Positions 13,501 through 28,500 of a stretch of 64,000 nt of DNA are shown one piece after another. The notes below the pieces were generated by a model. The model was given only the letters and a program-made list of their open reading frames with translations, made no database searches and was not told where the DNA came from. A program made the translations under genes and the position numbers. Origin of the DNA: Pieris napi (Eukaryota > Arthropoda > Insecta > Lepidoptera > Pieridae); assembly GCF_905475465.1 (NCBI RefSeq), contig NC_062245.1:2170001-2234000 (forward strand), in the 5' to 3' direction. Within the stretch, counting starts at the first letter, position 1. The number at the start of each line of letters is the position of its first letter.

Positions 13501-16500
13501 AGTTTACTCCAAGTTTGGAAACTTGTTACGAAGGCAGGGAAGCTTCATCTTCAGTTACAAAGAGGCTAAACCCAGAATCAGTCTCCACTCATACTCATTG
13601 AACTATATGTTTCACCTTGGGACATGACAAAAATTTTGCAAAATTGAAAGCTACTTGCTTGCTCACACTGTAGTGGAGATCATAAGAAGAAGAACGCGCA
13701 ATGCAGAACGCTAAAAATACAGCTTAAAAAACTGATCCAAGAGGTGTGGAGTGGAGTTTGAAGACAATCCTAATCAACTCAGCATGGTTATTTTAAACGA
13801 TAGTGAAATCCCTACCTTGGACACGGATATGATTCGAGATGCATTCAAAAATCAGTCGCAACAAAAATAAGTCGCATTCGTTACACTCACTCCTGATGCG
13901 AATAAAAATAATAATTCGATTGGCAGAAATAGGCTGTAAAGTAAATCTCAGAAAAGTTATAGACAACTATAAAATAGGAGTGAGACACATAGATATGCAG
14001 AAGAAAAAATAGGGAAGAACTCATTTCAGTGACTGCAGTTTGGTTTCGCGCCTCGTGGCTCGTCTGTATCAACTGTGAGATATTTGACAATACTCTTATT
14101 GACCTTTCTGTTTTCAAAAAAGTACCATGAGCCGAGATTTTTTGATGTTCTGCTACACTGTTAGTGTTTTCACAGTACCAGTGCTGTGCATTTTGACTAG
14201 AAGGAAGAAAGGAGTGTTTACCTATTTCCTTTTATTTATATATGTATCATACTGGTTGAAATTATTCAGCAACTGTCTCCTCGTGACATCTTTTTGTTTA
14301 AAGGATAGATCTAATTTTAGTTCGCACTCACTCCTTGAGTTCGTTGACTATAGTTTCCATAGGACAATAGGACTCTTGCCTTTCTAACTACACCCACTAG
14401 CTTGTTTTGAGTTTTAATTTTACTTACATTTGGAGACGGTATTTTAAATACGTATTTATTAAAAGTTATTATTAAATTTTATCAAAAACAACAACTGGCC
14501 GACATAATATCCGTCGACCGTTAACATACATAATTTTGTTTATACTGAATAATAAGCAATTTATGAAATTTATAGTTAATGTGGTTTTCAGTATCTCAAC
14601 TTATGGCACAACATTGAATCTTATCCATCGAGTTTTCAAACTGGAACATGTAACAACGCATTTTACTCTGCTGGTACTACTAGCGATGTCGACGTATATA
14701 ATACTCAAGTCATCAATAGACAACTGGACACCATTCGAGGAACAGCTAATCTCGCAGGCGCCGCAGACGTTGGAAAGCTTATTGTTAGCTTTCCCATTGT
14801 AGGCACTAATCGTGAGTTACATTTTCTTTTGCGATTTATAAAAATATGGGACAGTAAATCCTATTTATACAACACAGAAATGAAATTCTTTGTACCGACG
14901 CAACAATAATAACAATTCGCAACTTTTCAGAGACAACGTCCACGGATTACGTGATTCTAGCTACTGATTATATTTCATATGCACTTGTCTACACCTGCTA
15001 TAATGTGGATAAAGAACATAGGACAGGTATGGAAAGTATAGTTTATGTTTTAACACTACAAAATATGTCATTCCTTTGTAGCTATTCAATTCGATATACC
15101 TACATGATTATGACTATAAATTTTTACTTAGTTTTTGTAATGCAGAAACAGTAAGACTAAATAAAATTAATGTACAATTTTAAAACATATTTTTAGTGTT
15201 GAGCTGGAAATTAAGTCGTTCCAAATCGCTAACACCTGGTGCACAAACTGCTATCAACGCTGTAATAAGCACAATCCCAGTCCTTAATCAAAAGTATTAT
15301 GAGCCCAATAACCAAAGCGCCGAAGCATGTTTCTATTTCCCTGATCCTGCACCTGGGAAGGTCGTCGAGTTTCCTGGAAAATGTGATCAAACCATTCCTG
15401 CGGTGCCTAATTTTAATCTCACTGCTGTAAGTAATATCCAGTCGTATATTACCAAATGATATATATTTCATCTTGCCTTAGTCCTACTTTAAAGCGGTTC
15501 CTTGTTCCCAGTTTAGAGGTACCTGGTATGAAGTATTGGCGTACCCTAAGGAACAACAGACGGGACAGTGCGTTAGCCATACTTACTCTGAAGCCGGCTC
15601 AAATGCCTTGCGGCTTATTTCAAAACAAGTTCTAGACCAGGGTCTAATACAAACTAATAGCAATGTTACATTTACGTCTGCTCAAGACCCGAGCGGCAAA
15701 TTAACCATCACGATTAGAACCAATGGATCAGGTAAAGAGTATACGAATATTTTATTTGAATTTCTTTGTCCTTTTAAATATAGGAATTTATTAGATCTTT
15801 TGAAACTTTTTCAGATGTAGATATCCCCTTTTGGGTTTTAAGCACAGACTACGAAGATTACGCGTTGGCTTACTCTTGTGTAGATATCCCGAATGATAGA
15901 CGAAGAGGTGAGACACTCGCACAATAACTCTATTATGATCATCATATCTTGGGTTCAAATTTGATTTAATAATCCCACCATTTATTTCAGTGTTCAGTTG
16001 GCAATTGAGCAGATCTAAAACAATGTCCGCCGCTGGCAATCAATCTATAACTTCTGCAATGAGTGACATTGATGTCTTAGACCGTCAATACTATGAGAAT
16101 ATCGACCAATCCGACTCTGCCTGTTTCTACTTACCGGATGTTCCCTTGGGAGAACCTGTTATATTCCCTGGGATATGTGATACTGATATACCAGTAGTTA
16201 GAGATTTCAACGTCACCAGGGTAAGAAATATTTTATATATTTTTATTCCGTTGTTTTTGGTATTTTAGTCGATAAATTTATTAAATTTTAACAGTATGGC
16301 GGCCGCTGGCGTATGCTTGAAACTTATCACTCAGATTTTCAACGTGGAACATGTAACGATGCAACGTACACGTTACTCAATGACGGTACGGTCTCAGCAC
16401 TTAACAGTCAAGTCATCAATGAAGAACTGAACACCATTACTGGTATCGCCTCCTTAGCCAGCTCGGATGGATCTGCTAAGCTTTCTGTTAAATTTCCTAC

Positions 16501-19500
16501 AAGTAAGCAATCACATGAGCTGACGACATGATTACGAATTGACTAGAAATGGTATTAATACTTTTGTATTTCAGCTACTGAGGCTTCTGATTACTGGGTC
16601 TTGCACACCGACTATGATTCATATGCATTAGTATACAGCTGCAAAAATCTTGAGAATAATCAGAGGAGAGGTATAGTAAAACAAATTGTTTAATTTACCG
16701 TTTGCTAAGATAAAGTTACGTGTTACAAATACGGCGAAGTTAAGGTTAATAAAAGTGGATGACTATTAATGAAGTTTTAACTTGTAATTTTATATTAAAT
16801 TATTTACTATTAAATCTGCTATGTAATGTTTTACAGTATGGAGTTGGAAACTAAGTAGGACAACAGAGTTAAGTTCAACAGCTAACGACAACATTAATGC
16901 TGTTATCGAGAGAACGAACGTACTAAATAGCAAGTACTTCAAGAAAATAGATCATTCAGTCGATGGTTGCTTTTACTATCCTGAAGATAATGGTCAGCCA
17001 TTAGTATTTAGAGGACCATGTGAGGAAAATGTTCCATTAGTTAACAATTTCAATGCTTCTAATGTAAGTATGTTTTTTAACTCAATAAACAATATTATCT
17101 CATAACATTTATAACATTAGTTGGAAGTTTCACCTTTTATAGTTGTGTTTCAGTTTTCGTAAAAGCTTAAGTAATAAAGTCATCAATATATTTCAGTATT
17201 TAGGATCCTGGTACGATATAGAAAGTTACCCAACTGCCTACCAGTTTGGTAGTTGTCCAACCGCTACTTACTCCCTTAATAATGCAGTGGTAGATGTCTA
17301 TAATACTGAAGTAATTAACAAAAGGTTGTCATACGTTAACGGAGTGGCTGTTCCCTACCCTGATGGATCTTCTAGATTAACTGTCTCCTTCCCCATACCT
17401 GGAACTGCGCGTATGTATTTATGTTTACTGTACTGTGCAGTACAAAATGAATAATTGTTTATATTTATTTATTCTGAATAAATTATTTATTTTTATCGGT
17501 TATTGAAATAGGCAAAGTTCGAATCATACTCGTATATCAAATCTTAACAAAATCTCGCGAGTCGCAAATGGTATACGATTTTGAAGAGACAAACTATTTA
17601 TAAAAATTAAAACAATTAACAAGGCATTATTTGATAACGATTGCGATGATTTGATTTGAAATAAACAAACAAAATTTTATCCAAAATTCATGAAATACCT
17701 CGGATTGATTCTAAATTTGTTTTTAACGTAACAGTTTTTTCCTCATTTTTATGCATGATCGTTTATTTTTCAGTTAATACAAGTACGCCATACTGGGTAC
17801 TCGCAACTGACTACTTAAACTATGCATTGGTATATTCTTGTGTTAACGATGAAAACAATGAAAACAGTAGAGGTAAACTAATTTTATTTACCAAACAAAG
17901 ACATGATAACATAAAGGATATACGAAGAAATCACTATGATGATATAGTTATATTGCAACAAACACTTATTCTTGGCATTGACGTCCTTGACACATTTGGC
18001 CTAGTCCATGCGTTTAGTCTGATCGCTAACACAGTGTTCAAAATATTATTAATACATATTTACCTAAAAAATAATCAGAGATACAATCTCAAATAACCTA
18101 GGAGTCCAATATTCTCAAACTCTCAATCAATACCTATTTTGGACTTCAAGTGATACCTACTCATAATATGATCACCGAGAGGTTCACGTGAAGTTCGCAC
18201 ATCTTAAACATTCCTTAAATAACTAACAAGTATTGTTTTTCTCTCTGTAATAAGTACAACTCCATTTTAGTGTCAAGTTGGAAACTCAGCAGAACAAAAT
18301 ATCTATCAGAAGATGCAAATAGGCATATAAACAACACTATGAACTCAGTGAAAGTCCTCCGTAACAATTATTACAAACAGAGGGGTCATTCAGACACCAA
18401 CTGTTTCTATTTCCCCGATAACAACGGCGGTCCAGTGGAAATGCCTGGAGAGTGCGCAGCTAACACCATAGCTGTTGATAACTTCGATGTAGAAGCGGTA
18501 AGTTGCTTTAACTTAAAAAAGACCGTCATAAAAGTTTTGCACGTAAATGCCTAGGACATTGTAATTCACTTCAAAGCAGACGTTTGAATTTTTGACGTTT
18601 GAAAACACTTTGTGCTACTCGATGTGGTGTTGCTGTATTAGGGTATTTAATAAAAGTAACGAAGAATCGTAATAAATTTTTAAAAATGAATAATGTGTAA
18701 ACAACAATACGCAAGAGTTATATAGACTCCAGAAACAATACAACAGGTTTACAATAGAGAATGCTAGCCATTGCTTTTAGTATAATATACGTACATATCA
18801 TCATATTATTTAAATCTACGCAACCCCTTCCATATCCAATTATGTATATCAGAAATTATAATCAGAAGCTAGCTTTTTACTATACATAAAAATCAGCCAG
18901 TGAACGAAGTTCTGTCAACTACTAAGTCTTGATGTAACACTACAACGACGTTACTTGGAAGACAAATTTCATCAGCACACTTGCATAAATTTAGTTTTAC
19001 TTTGAGCTGAGCCCGTAAAGTAGGCTCAAAGCGATTGATATTTCCTTGGCTTTTTGCTACAATTAATATTATTTTATTGGTGTTATATATATTAACCTAC
19101 ATTGTATGAGAGCTTTGGAGAAGCTGCAATAGTCACTTAATGCATATTTAATCTATATTGTAGTTCACTGGCCCTTGGTACGAAATATCAAGATTCCCCT
19201 CAGAACTAAAATCTGGTGAATGTGTTTCCAACGAATTTGTTTCTTCAAACAATGGCTTTACAATGAAGAAGACTTACGTGTCTGCTGAAGAGTTGGTTGA
19301 GGCAACGGGATCAGCCACCCTCTCTAATGATAGAAGAGGAATCCTCACTGTTAATCTAACTGATGGAAGTGGAGGTAATGTGTTAACTAAAAAATATTGG
19401 TTGTTTGTAAAGTAGGTTTACGATCGAGATGTTTACGTGATAACGTCTTATTGGTGATATAAGTTTTTGGGAAGTAAGGAATTAATGAAGATAACAATTT

Positions 19501-22500
19501 TTTCAAATTTTAAATTACATCTATCGTTTTATTCACACTTTTGATGATAAATTTCGGGTGTAAAATGACAAGTTTACTTATTCGACTATGATATACATTT
19601 TTCTTCATACATTCACGGAATGACTGGCAGCGCTCGAGATGAAACGGGAGATCGGTCCGTCTCTCTCTCGTTATACCTGCGATCGCGCTCGTGAGGTTTT
19701 GGTGTGACACAAGTTTCTGAACATGTCACCCGACTAAAACGATTTTAAAGACGTTATCACGTCAAAACTTAATCCAAAGCGAGTAAAGCTGACATTTATT
19801 AAACCATTTGTTGTTTATTATTCTTTTCTAACAAATAATTTTCGAATGTTATATTTTAAAATATATTATAAAGCATGCATCTAATATTATAAAGAGGAAA
19901 GATTTGTATGTAAGTATGTCTGTAACGAATTGGACCAAAAAGTACTGGAGCGATTTTAATAAACTCTCACCGTATGAATGCTACCTTATCTCTGATTAAT
20001 ATAGGCGATTTTAATTGTAAGACAAAAATAAGGATCCCTACTAAAACTACAATAATGGTACCGAAGGTGTAAAAATGCCTATAAAATATCTTTCCTCGCA
20101 TGCACTGCGAAAACTATTGATGATAGAATAAAAAAATGTTCCACAATATTTTTTTTTCCCCAATATTAAACATCATATAAATATCACAAAAAATGTCTAA
20201 AAATAAATGTCCATCCGAGTGAAGTCGGGACGGGCCGCTAGTATGAAATAAAAAAAAATACGTAAGCTTGATATCTTTTCTTTTAGCTACCTATGAGACT
20301 ACCATGTACGTCATAGATGTCAACTACACCGACTATGCCCTACTTTATGGCTGCAGAGACATCGGAGAAGGGAGAAAACAAGGTACGCATTATCAGTTAC
20401 TAGTACGTAGTTTTGCAAGTTTCGCTCATCGCTCATATAAAAAATAAATTAATATATAATAATCTAATCGTTGAAGATGGACAGATGACATTGTAGAACT
20501 AGCGGGGGAAAACTGGATGAATGTTGCTCAAAACAAAGAGAAATGGAAAAATATGGAGGAGGCTTTTACCCTAAAAGGGGCCATACAAAAACTAGACCAC
20601 TAAAAAATTTAAAATTAATCTAACTTAAATTTTGTTTTAAACTCATACTAACTTAACTAATACTAATATTAAGGAATGTAAACTAACCAACTGTTGTATG
20701 GATTAATAAAGCTTTAATAATAATAATAATCTAATCGTTAAAAATATTCGAGTAAACTTCTTATTTACTCGGAAGACTTACAACAGTAGAAGTGCATTCT
20801 CAATTCTAATAAATAAACATAAGACTATGGATTTGTTATGGATTAATATAAACTATCACTAAACTGATAATTCTATTACAGTGTACAGTTGGAAACTCAG
20901 TAGGCGGCAAGCTGGATTATCACCTGAAGCCGTCGATAGTATAAATAAAGTCGTATCAGATTCGCTAGAACTTTGGGAAGGGTACTATGAAGACACAGAC
21001 CAAACAGACAAAGGCTGCTTCCACTACCCCGAGTATGATACGTTACCTGAAGAAATTGTTTTAATAGGACGCTGTGATGACAGTATCCGAGGAGTGCCAA
21101 ACTTCAACGCAAGCGCTGTTAGTATCTAGCGTACTCAAATGTGTTCGATTTGCATGAATAATTGCTTTATATAGGGGCATCATAGCCTAGCGGTCTTATT
21201 AAGTGGCAGCTAGGTGAGGGGTACCGGGTTCGATTCCCGGTTCGAGGGCAAGTTTTAATTTAATTTAAAATTTGTTCTCGGCCTTTGGGAGGGTTGTGCG
21301 GTACCGGGCGAGTGCCTAAACCGTACATGGAGGACACGGTCGAAGTTCTAAGGCAAGCACGAATTATAAAAAATCTTATACTTGACGCTGGCTAATGCTC
21401 AAACCGTGCCAGAGCCATAAAAAGAAAAAATAGCTTTTTATATAAATAAGACGCAATTTCACCACGAAACCCAAGTTCATTAATGTTCTGTCTATATCGT
21501 TATTGTCACAAATGTGGTCATTTTAGTTGTGATTTCTATTTAAGGTTGTATTAGACTACACTATTTTTGTATTATAATTGAATTAGCTATAATGCCGCAT
21601 TTACATTACCCACTTCCCTGCTCACTACGGCTGAATGTAAATTCGGCAAGCCTTATTTTGTACTCATCTGTAATTGTCACTTTCCGTTGGTGAAAATAAA
21701 TATATTTTTTTTTATAGTACTTAGGCAATTGGATTGAGATAGAGAGCTACCCTCAACGATTCCAAAATGGCGACTGCGCAAGAGCGTACTACACCTCCAC
21801 AGATGGCGTCATTGTCAATGTAATGAACACTCAAGTAGTTAATCGCTCACTAGATGTCGCTTATGCAACTGCTAGAGTCGCGTCCAACGACGGCTCTGGA
21901 GTTTTAGATGTTACCTTCACTATGCCAGGTAATTTAAATTAATTATTATTCAACTCTCAAACAATGACAAAAACACGATAACAATTTTAAGAAATATAAA
22001 GCAACGAACCTTTTAACGACTATAAGGCGATCTCCTCAGCAGCTTCAGCTAAAAATAATAAGACCAATTTCAAAACTTGCAATTTTAAGGTTTAAAAAGG
22101 TAGATAAAGGAAATTTTTCAGTTGAGGGAAAAAATGTTTTATCAAAAATTCTTCAAGCAAATCCGGATTCATCGGCTAATATTTATGCATACTGGCCATT
22201 TCCAGTATAGAGTAGTATGTGCGCAGACTTAATACGCATTATATGGAGAATGTTTGCCTCTGCCGATGTTCATGACTTTTATGATGACATGGTATATTAG
22301 GTTTAGGATTGCATCGTTTTCGTCGCGATTTCGAAACTTAAATCCTTTCTACGTACCAGCTTTAGGCATTGGATAACGCTATTTGCTGCCTTATCAAAAA
22401 ATAGGTAGGTATTTTTTTACGTAGATATTAATGTTAGAGTACACTAACATAGTAGCCAGGTACAATGTTAGTTAAATTAATTAATGACTGGTTTAATGGC

Positions 22501-25500
22501 CGGGGCCACAAGATCAAGATAGCGGCCATGTGCTGACGGATAGACGAAATCGCAATGACGGCAAGCGAAAATCGGCTGAAGATAGTAGGTAAACATTTTG
22601 GAGGAGGCTTTTACCCGTGGCGGGTTCATAGTTATAAATGAATAGAATGTTTATTTTATTATTTGTGTCGCATGTGTTGTTATGGAAATTAATAAAGCTT
22701 TATTATTACCAACGTAGTTGAGTATATGAGCGTGAGCTTCAAGAAAAATATTGTTAATATATACTCAATATGATATCCGACTAAAACAATAACAATCACA
22801 ACGATTCTTTATTTTCAGCTTTTTAATAAACGATTTAATTAAATTTGATATATCACCAAAGGGATATTAGACATTTAATTTATTTTACCTTTCAGTATCA
22901 ACTACATCGAACTACTACATACTCGCTACGGACTACGAAAGTTACGCTCTTGTATACAGCTGCCGAAACTTGGAAAATGGAAAGAGACAAGGTATTTTCG
23001 TCTTATTTATCCATACTTTAAAAATGACATAAAGTAAGTCTTAGAGTAGGCTTGTATAAAATATGTATGATACACGTGTGTGTATAAAAAAGTTGAAACT
23101 TTCTTGGGTATATTTAGAGTAAGTACATACAACATAGATGATCCTTTAAATTATAATTTCTCTCGAGATTCTCAAACCTGAGTTGCGATCGAGCCCCGAC
23201 TTTGCACCAGTAGATTTTACATTCCATGTTCCCTATTAACACTGACTCAGAACACATGAGGAATAATAACGAATAACAAATAATTTAATCTAATTTTGAC
23301 AAAGACTTACAATATAATAATAACTAAAATTACTAATAATACCAAAAAAAAAGCAGAAATTTAAGTGACGGTAGAATACAAATTGGTCACAAAATCAATC
23401 ATATGCAATTGATATTTACAAAAAATACACACATGAAAAATATTGTACATTATCTCATTCAAAAGACAAATGGTTAAAAAGAAGAAAGAAAAAACCAAAC
23501 ACGACAACTACTAACCTAATCTAACTTAAATAATATCAAGCGTCAAACTAGCTTCTTAGAGCACTAACCAGCCGCTTTTTACTATCGCCAAACATGTCTA
23601 ATTCGGTAGGTGACACAAAGTCTGAAAGAACTTTAGTAAAGGCGGGATTCGAACCTACTAACCTAAGGATGAGTCGCACGGTGAACCCACTAGGCCAACA
23701 CTGTTCTCCATATAACAAACAACAATAAAAAAGGCCTAAAATAAATAAATCATATCATATCATATCATCTCACCTAAAATATAATATAAAACCATTCACA
23801 TTATAGTGGGCAGTTGGAAGCTTAGTAGAGGCAAAACATTAAGTCAAGACGCAGAAACTATTATGGACAATGTTATTAGAAATACCGAAGGTCTCATACA
23901 ACGCAATTACAAATCTACAAGTCAAACGGAAGATGCTTGTTTCTACATACCAGAAGCAGATAGAAACACGCCTCCAGTGTTTAGGGGACAATGTCAAGAT
24001 GTTAAAGGTGTGGAAGGATTCGATATAGAAAAAGTGAGTAAGGTTTTAGATTAAAAACAAGGTGCTATTAAAAATGTATTTATAGATTTAGATACAATTA
24101 GACGATGTATCGTTTTTATGAATTGGCTGGGACTTAATTTTACGAAATCAAAACCTTTTTGTTCTTAAATAAATTAATTGACTCGTCCTGATTGTAGTTC
24201 AATGTCGGATTTGAAAAAAATCCAAAATCCACTTTTTATCATATTTGGATACTACATGGTTTAAATATTATCGCTACATTTATAAAAATATTCCATGTGT
24301 TTTAAATTTATCAGTCGGTAAAGTGACGGATTTGATAGAAACATGTGATTTTTCTAGAAAACATTTAATGTTATTATTTTTATTTAGTTTATAAACAAAC
24401 CCTTTTGGTTGCTTGTATGCCAATTTCCATAATAACAGAATATGAATTAAAATAGTTATGACAAAAACTAACATGATTTTATTATTTTGAAATGGCTGCC
24501 CTGTAAAGTTTACTATTTGTCAGATCCGTCACTATTCTACGACTGTGACGTTGTGTTTGTGTCAACAAACGATCCAGTCACAGTGATAAAATATAAATAC
24601 AAATTACAGTTCGTGGGCTGGTGGCATGAAATCGAAAACTACCCAAGTAGCCAAACTGGATCTTGTATCAGCTCTGAGCTTGTTGCTACAGGAAATTCAT
24701 ACCAAATGATTGATACCAGTGTACGAAACAATAGTGCCACGGTTATAACAAGCACAGTCACAGCTTCCAGTGACGGAAGATTGATTAAGACGTTCAGCGA
24801 TGGCAGTTCTGTTGGTAAGTTTATCATCGCTTTTTTACGCATATTATGAATAAGCAAATATAAAATCTATTTATATTTGAATTAAGAGCTTGAACGCGAT
24901 TCTATATGTCTAAGAAACATCGTGACTCCGTCGATATTGACATTTCATTAGCAGGTTTAGTGGACGTCATTTGCGAGCACAAAAGATACGAATAATTATC
25001 GTACAATATTTATTTCAGATTTCTATGATTATTTTTTTTATAATTCAGACTTTTTATATAGTATCATAATTAGGTATAAACCTAAAAATGAATGATGTAA
25101 AAGATTACTGCTCTATGCCGACAGTGTTGTAATATCATTGTTGTAGCAATATACTTTCTTAAATTCAAACAATAATATAATATTTAATGTAAAGTTATGA
25201 TAGTCTATTTCCGTAAGATTGAGTACTGTTTTAAGGGTTGCCATATTCTTTTTCAGCCTATAAGGGGCGAATACTTAAATAGGCAAAAAATACAGGAATT
25301 TAGGTTTTTACTGTTTCAGTCGCTCCTATACTCTTGTATTAACAATATTCAGGCTTTTTCTGATTATTTGGAATTCTTCATACAAGCAATAATATTTATT
25401 TCTTCGATCTTAAGATATTCCGCAGCTTCTTAAAAATTGTTGTAGTTTATTTCAAACTTAAAGATTAAAAAGAGTACCTTAATATTATTTTCTGAAAATT

Positions 25501-28500
25501 CATATCGTTACACCATTTATTTGAATTTTTGATAGCTCGTAAAATTATTGTGGAACTACAAAAAAAAAGGGTGCGTGTACTTATGTACGCGCGTAAGAAG
25601 TTATACTTCTTTGGCATTATTAAAAATAGTTTTTGATTGCATGCAAATAATTAATTACAATTAAATAATCAAAGACCGGAAAAGGAGTCATTATAGTCAA
25701 TAAAGTTCAGTTTACATTTGAAAAATTAAATAAATAAATATTTATTATCATTCTCTTACATTAATTGTAACATAATTATTATTATTCGAATGTTGTTTTT
25801 AAATTATGTCCAATGACGTAGCATCTTCCGTGGGCAACTTCATACTGTTAATTTTGTGTCACGGTGCGCGCGCATCGTAAAATTTCACTCACATACATTT
25901 TTCATAACGCGCCTAAAGAAGTATAACTTCAAAAATTGTTGTTTAGTCATTTGTTTGCGTCAGCAGTTTAATCCACGCATTATTTAAAAGATTAAAGATT
26001 TCATAATAAAAGACGAACACGGTTCGAATACGGGACGTTCTAAACTAAGCCTAAAATACGGGACGTCCCGGGATATACGGGACGTCTGATAACGTTATCA
26101 CTTTTAAGGGGATTAATTTGTTTTAGTTGAAATTTTTTTTTTTTTCAGAATTATTGGTGCTTGTAACGGATTATGAAACATTCTCGCTACTATATTCTTG
26201 TGAAAATATCAATGATGATTACAAGCGTGGTAAGTATAGCGATGTACCTAATTCTTCTGCGGTTAAAATTACGTTATATTAATATTTCATATCTAGATGA
26301 AATGAGTACCGAGAGTTTTTTACGCCGGCTTTTTCTCCTACACCCTCTGTCTTCTTTGCCGATGAGTAGGGATGTCTACCGATTCAAATTTAATGACGTG
26401 GAATAAGTGATACCATAATAAACATATTTTTTATTTTTTACATTTTTTACATTAAAGAATAAAAAATAGTAAATAGCAATATCCTTTATCGCAAAAACTG
26501 TACATTATACGCGAAAATAATTTTCTTTAAAAAATCTCTACCATATACCTATCTACTACCTTTAACTTTTGTAATATTAAGTACCTTCTCTTACCTTTTT
26601 TATGTATGTGTGTGTTTAACTTGCTACAACCGAGCAGAAGGCTCACCCGATGTTAAGTGATATCGCCGCCCATAGACACTCACATTGCCAGAGTGTTGGC
26701 AAGTGCGTTGCCGGCCTTTTAAAACTTCTTAGGCAAATATTCAATCATGATAACGTATTTCGGCATGCACAAGTTAGTTTTAAGTTTTTTCGTACTAAAA
26801 TTACACTTTCCCGCTCTTGCATAACTAATAAATAGTGTACCTACCATCGTGGAATCACGTTAGTGTATTAGTAAGAGGGAGGCCAACGTCTTAAGGTAAT
26901 TGTCGGTGGTTTCAAACTCTATTAAAAAATCAGTTACTTTACCAAATAGAAAATCTTTAAAAAAACTTTTTTTTTCAAAATGCCTTTGGAAAGTTGTAAC
27001 ACCATACCCAATCCAGCAGTAACACTTAGTATTCCTCAACAGTATGGAGTGCAAAGCTTTCCAAAACCCGAGAGCTATCAGAGGACGCGCAGAATGTCAT
27101 TTCACAATATATGGAATCCAATCGAGTTTTGGAAGAGAAATTCTATTTCTCAGTAGACCAGAGTGATTCAGTATGTTTCCACTACCCTGAAACTACGGGA
27201 GACCGGACCATCATACCTGGACAGTGTGATGACAGTATACCAGTCGAAACATCTTTTGATGCTGCACAGGTATTTATACGTTACAGTTTTGGATATTCGT
27301 AGTACATGTTTGTTCTTTAAGTTTGTACTTATTAACAACTTTAAGTGTCTTAAACAATAATTTTAGTACCAACATCAAAAAGAAATAAAAATTAAATAAA
27401 TAAACATCCTACGCGTATCTCCCATATCTGTTGTTTATGTTGACACGCAATAAATTATAATATATGCTATAATATTATTGCTTTTTAAATACTTGATCAA
27501 GTTATTGTCTTTCTGAGTCTAATTCCCAAATTAAAATAAATTAAACTGTTACTGAAAATATAGGTAACAGGTAATTGCAGAAATTTAAATGGCCAAGCGC
27601 AGCAGTGTATGGCGTGAACCATTGTCTGAAATTATTTTAAATAGAATTAATGCTTACTGTAGTATAATCTTAAAAAGTATTATTTTCATGGTATCAGTCT
27701 AGTTTCATCGTTTTAATTAGAGTACACATTTGTCTCTTTTCATCACAGCGTCAACACAATTTAAAAGTAAGAGACGAAAGAGTATCTTTGTTAAAAGAGA
27801 GTAGGTAATTAGACAACATTAGTATGAATAAGGGGGTTAAATTCTACATTGCCCAAAAACAAATGAATATAAACAATTATTAAAATACTTCCAGTATACC
27901 GGAACCTGGTACCAAATTGAAAGGTATCCTCAACGCTTTGAGAGTGGCAACTGTACTGGAGCCAGGTATAGCTACAATACTTACACTAGCGTCATCACAG
28001 TCGAGAATTGGCAGGTCATTGACGGTAAACTGGATACAGTTGAAGGAAATGCAACTGTCATCTCAGCCGATGGGAGTGCCAAACTGGTCGTCAACTTGCC
28101 TGTTCGCGGTACAGATGGTAAGGCCTATTCATACATGTTACTTTTAAGCTCCTTATATTATTTTTTGTCTTACTATTGCTTGGAATAAATCCCTGCCATG
28201 AGGCTACAACTGCTACGTTGTTAGCAAGTGTGAATAAATAATTAAATACCTGAAATCGACATCGCTACTGTAAAACTGATTCGGATTGGAATCGCTATTG
28301 TAGTTACTAGCCGACAGATTAGAGCGGTTATCAAAGCCATATAATTATTATTAATTTAAAGTTTAAAGCGTCTTTTTCATTTTTTTCCAGACCCGAACCC
28401 TCCTATGGTCTCAATGGATCTCTATATCCTGAAAACAGATTATATTTCGTACTCGCTGGCGTATAGCTGCGTCAACGTTGGTCCTTATCAAAGAGCAAGT

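Larger units (their letters stand above)
7025..14591 (+). repeat. Segmental tandem duplication, copy 2 (units 6-8, with retrotransposon insertion)
   Basis: This matches 3108-7020 in exons and introns. The last intron carries the 3,617-bp element at 9663-13279. After removing the element and a 4-bp target duplication, the spacing to copy 3 (7,567 bp) equals the spacing between copies 1 and 2 (3,946 bp) plus 3,621 bp, so the insertion is clean. Confidence 0.93.
14592..16675 (+). repeat. Segmental tandem duplication, copy 3 (partial)
   Basis: Similarity to copies 1 and 2 runs from the unit 9 A exon through the unit 11 B exon and stops abruptly a few bases into the next intron (GGTACGG becomes GGTATAG at about 16671). 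More substitutions separate this copy from copy 2 than separate copy 2 from copy 1 in the shared units 4/7/10, and the 15045-15120 intron segment differs. Confidence 0.9.
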
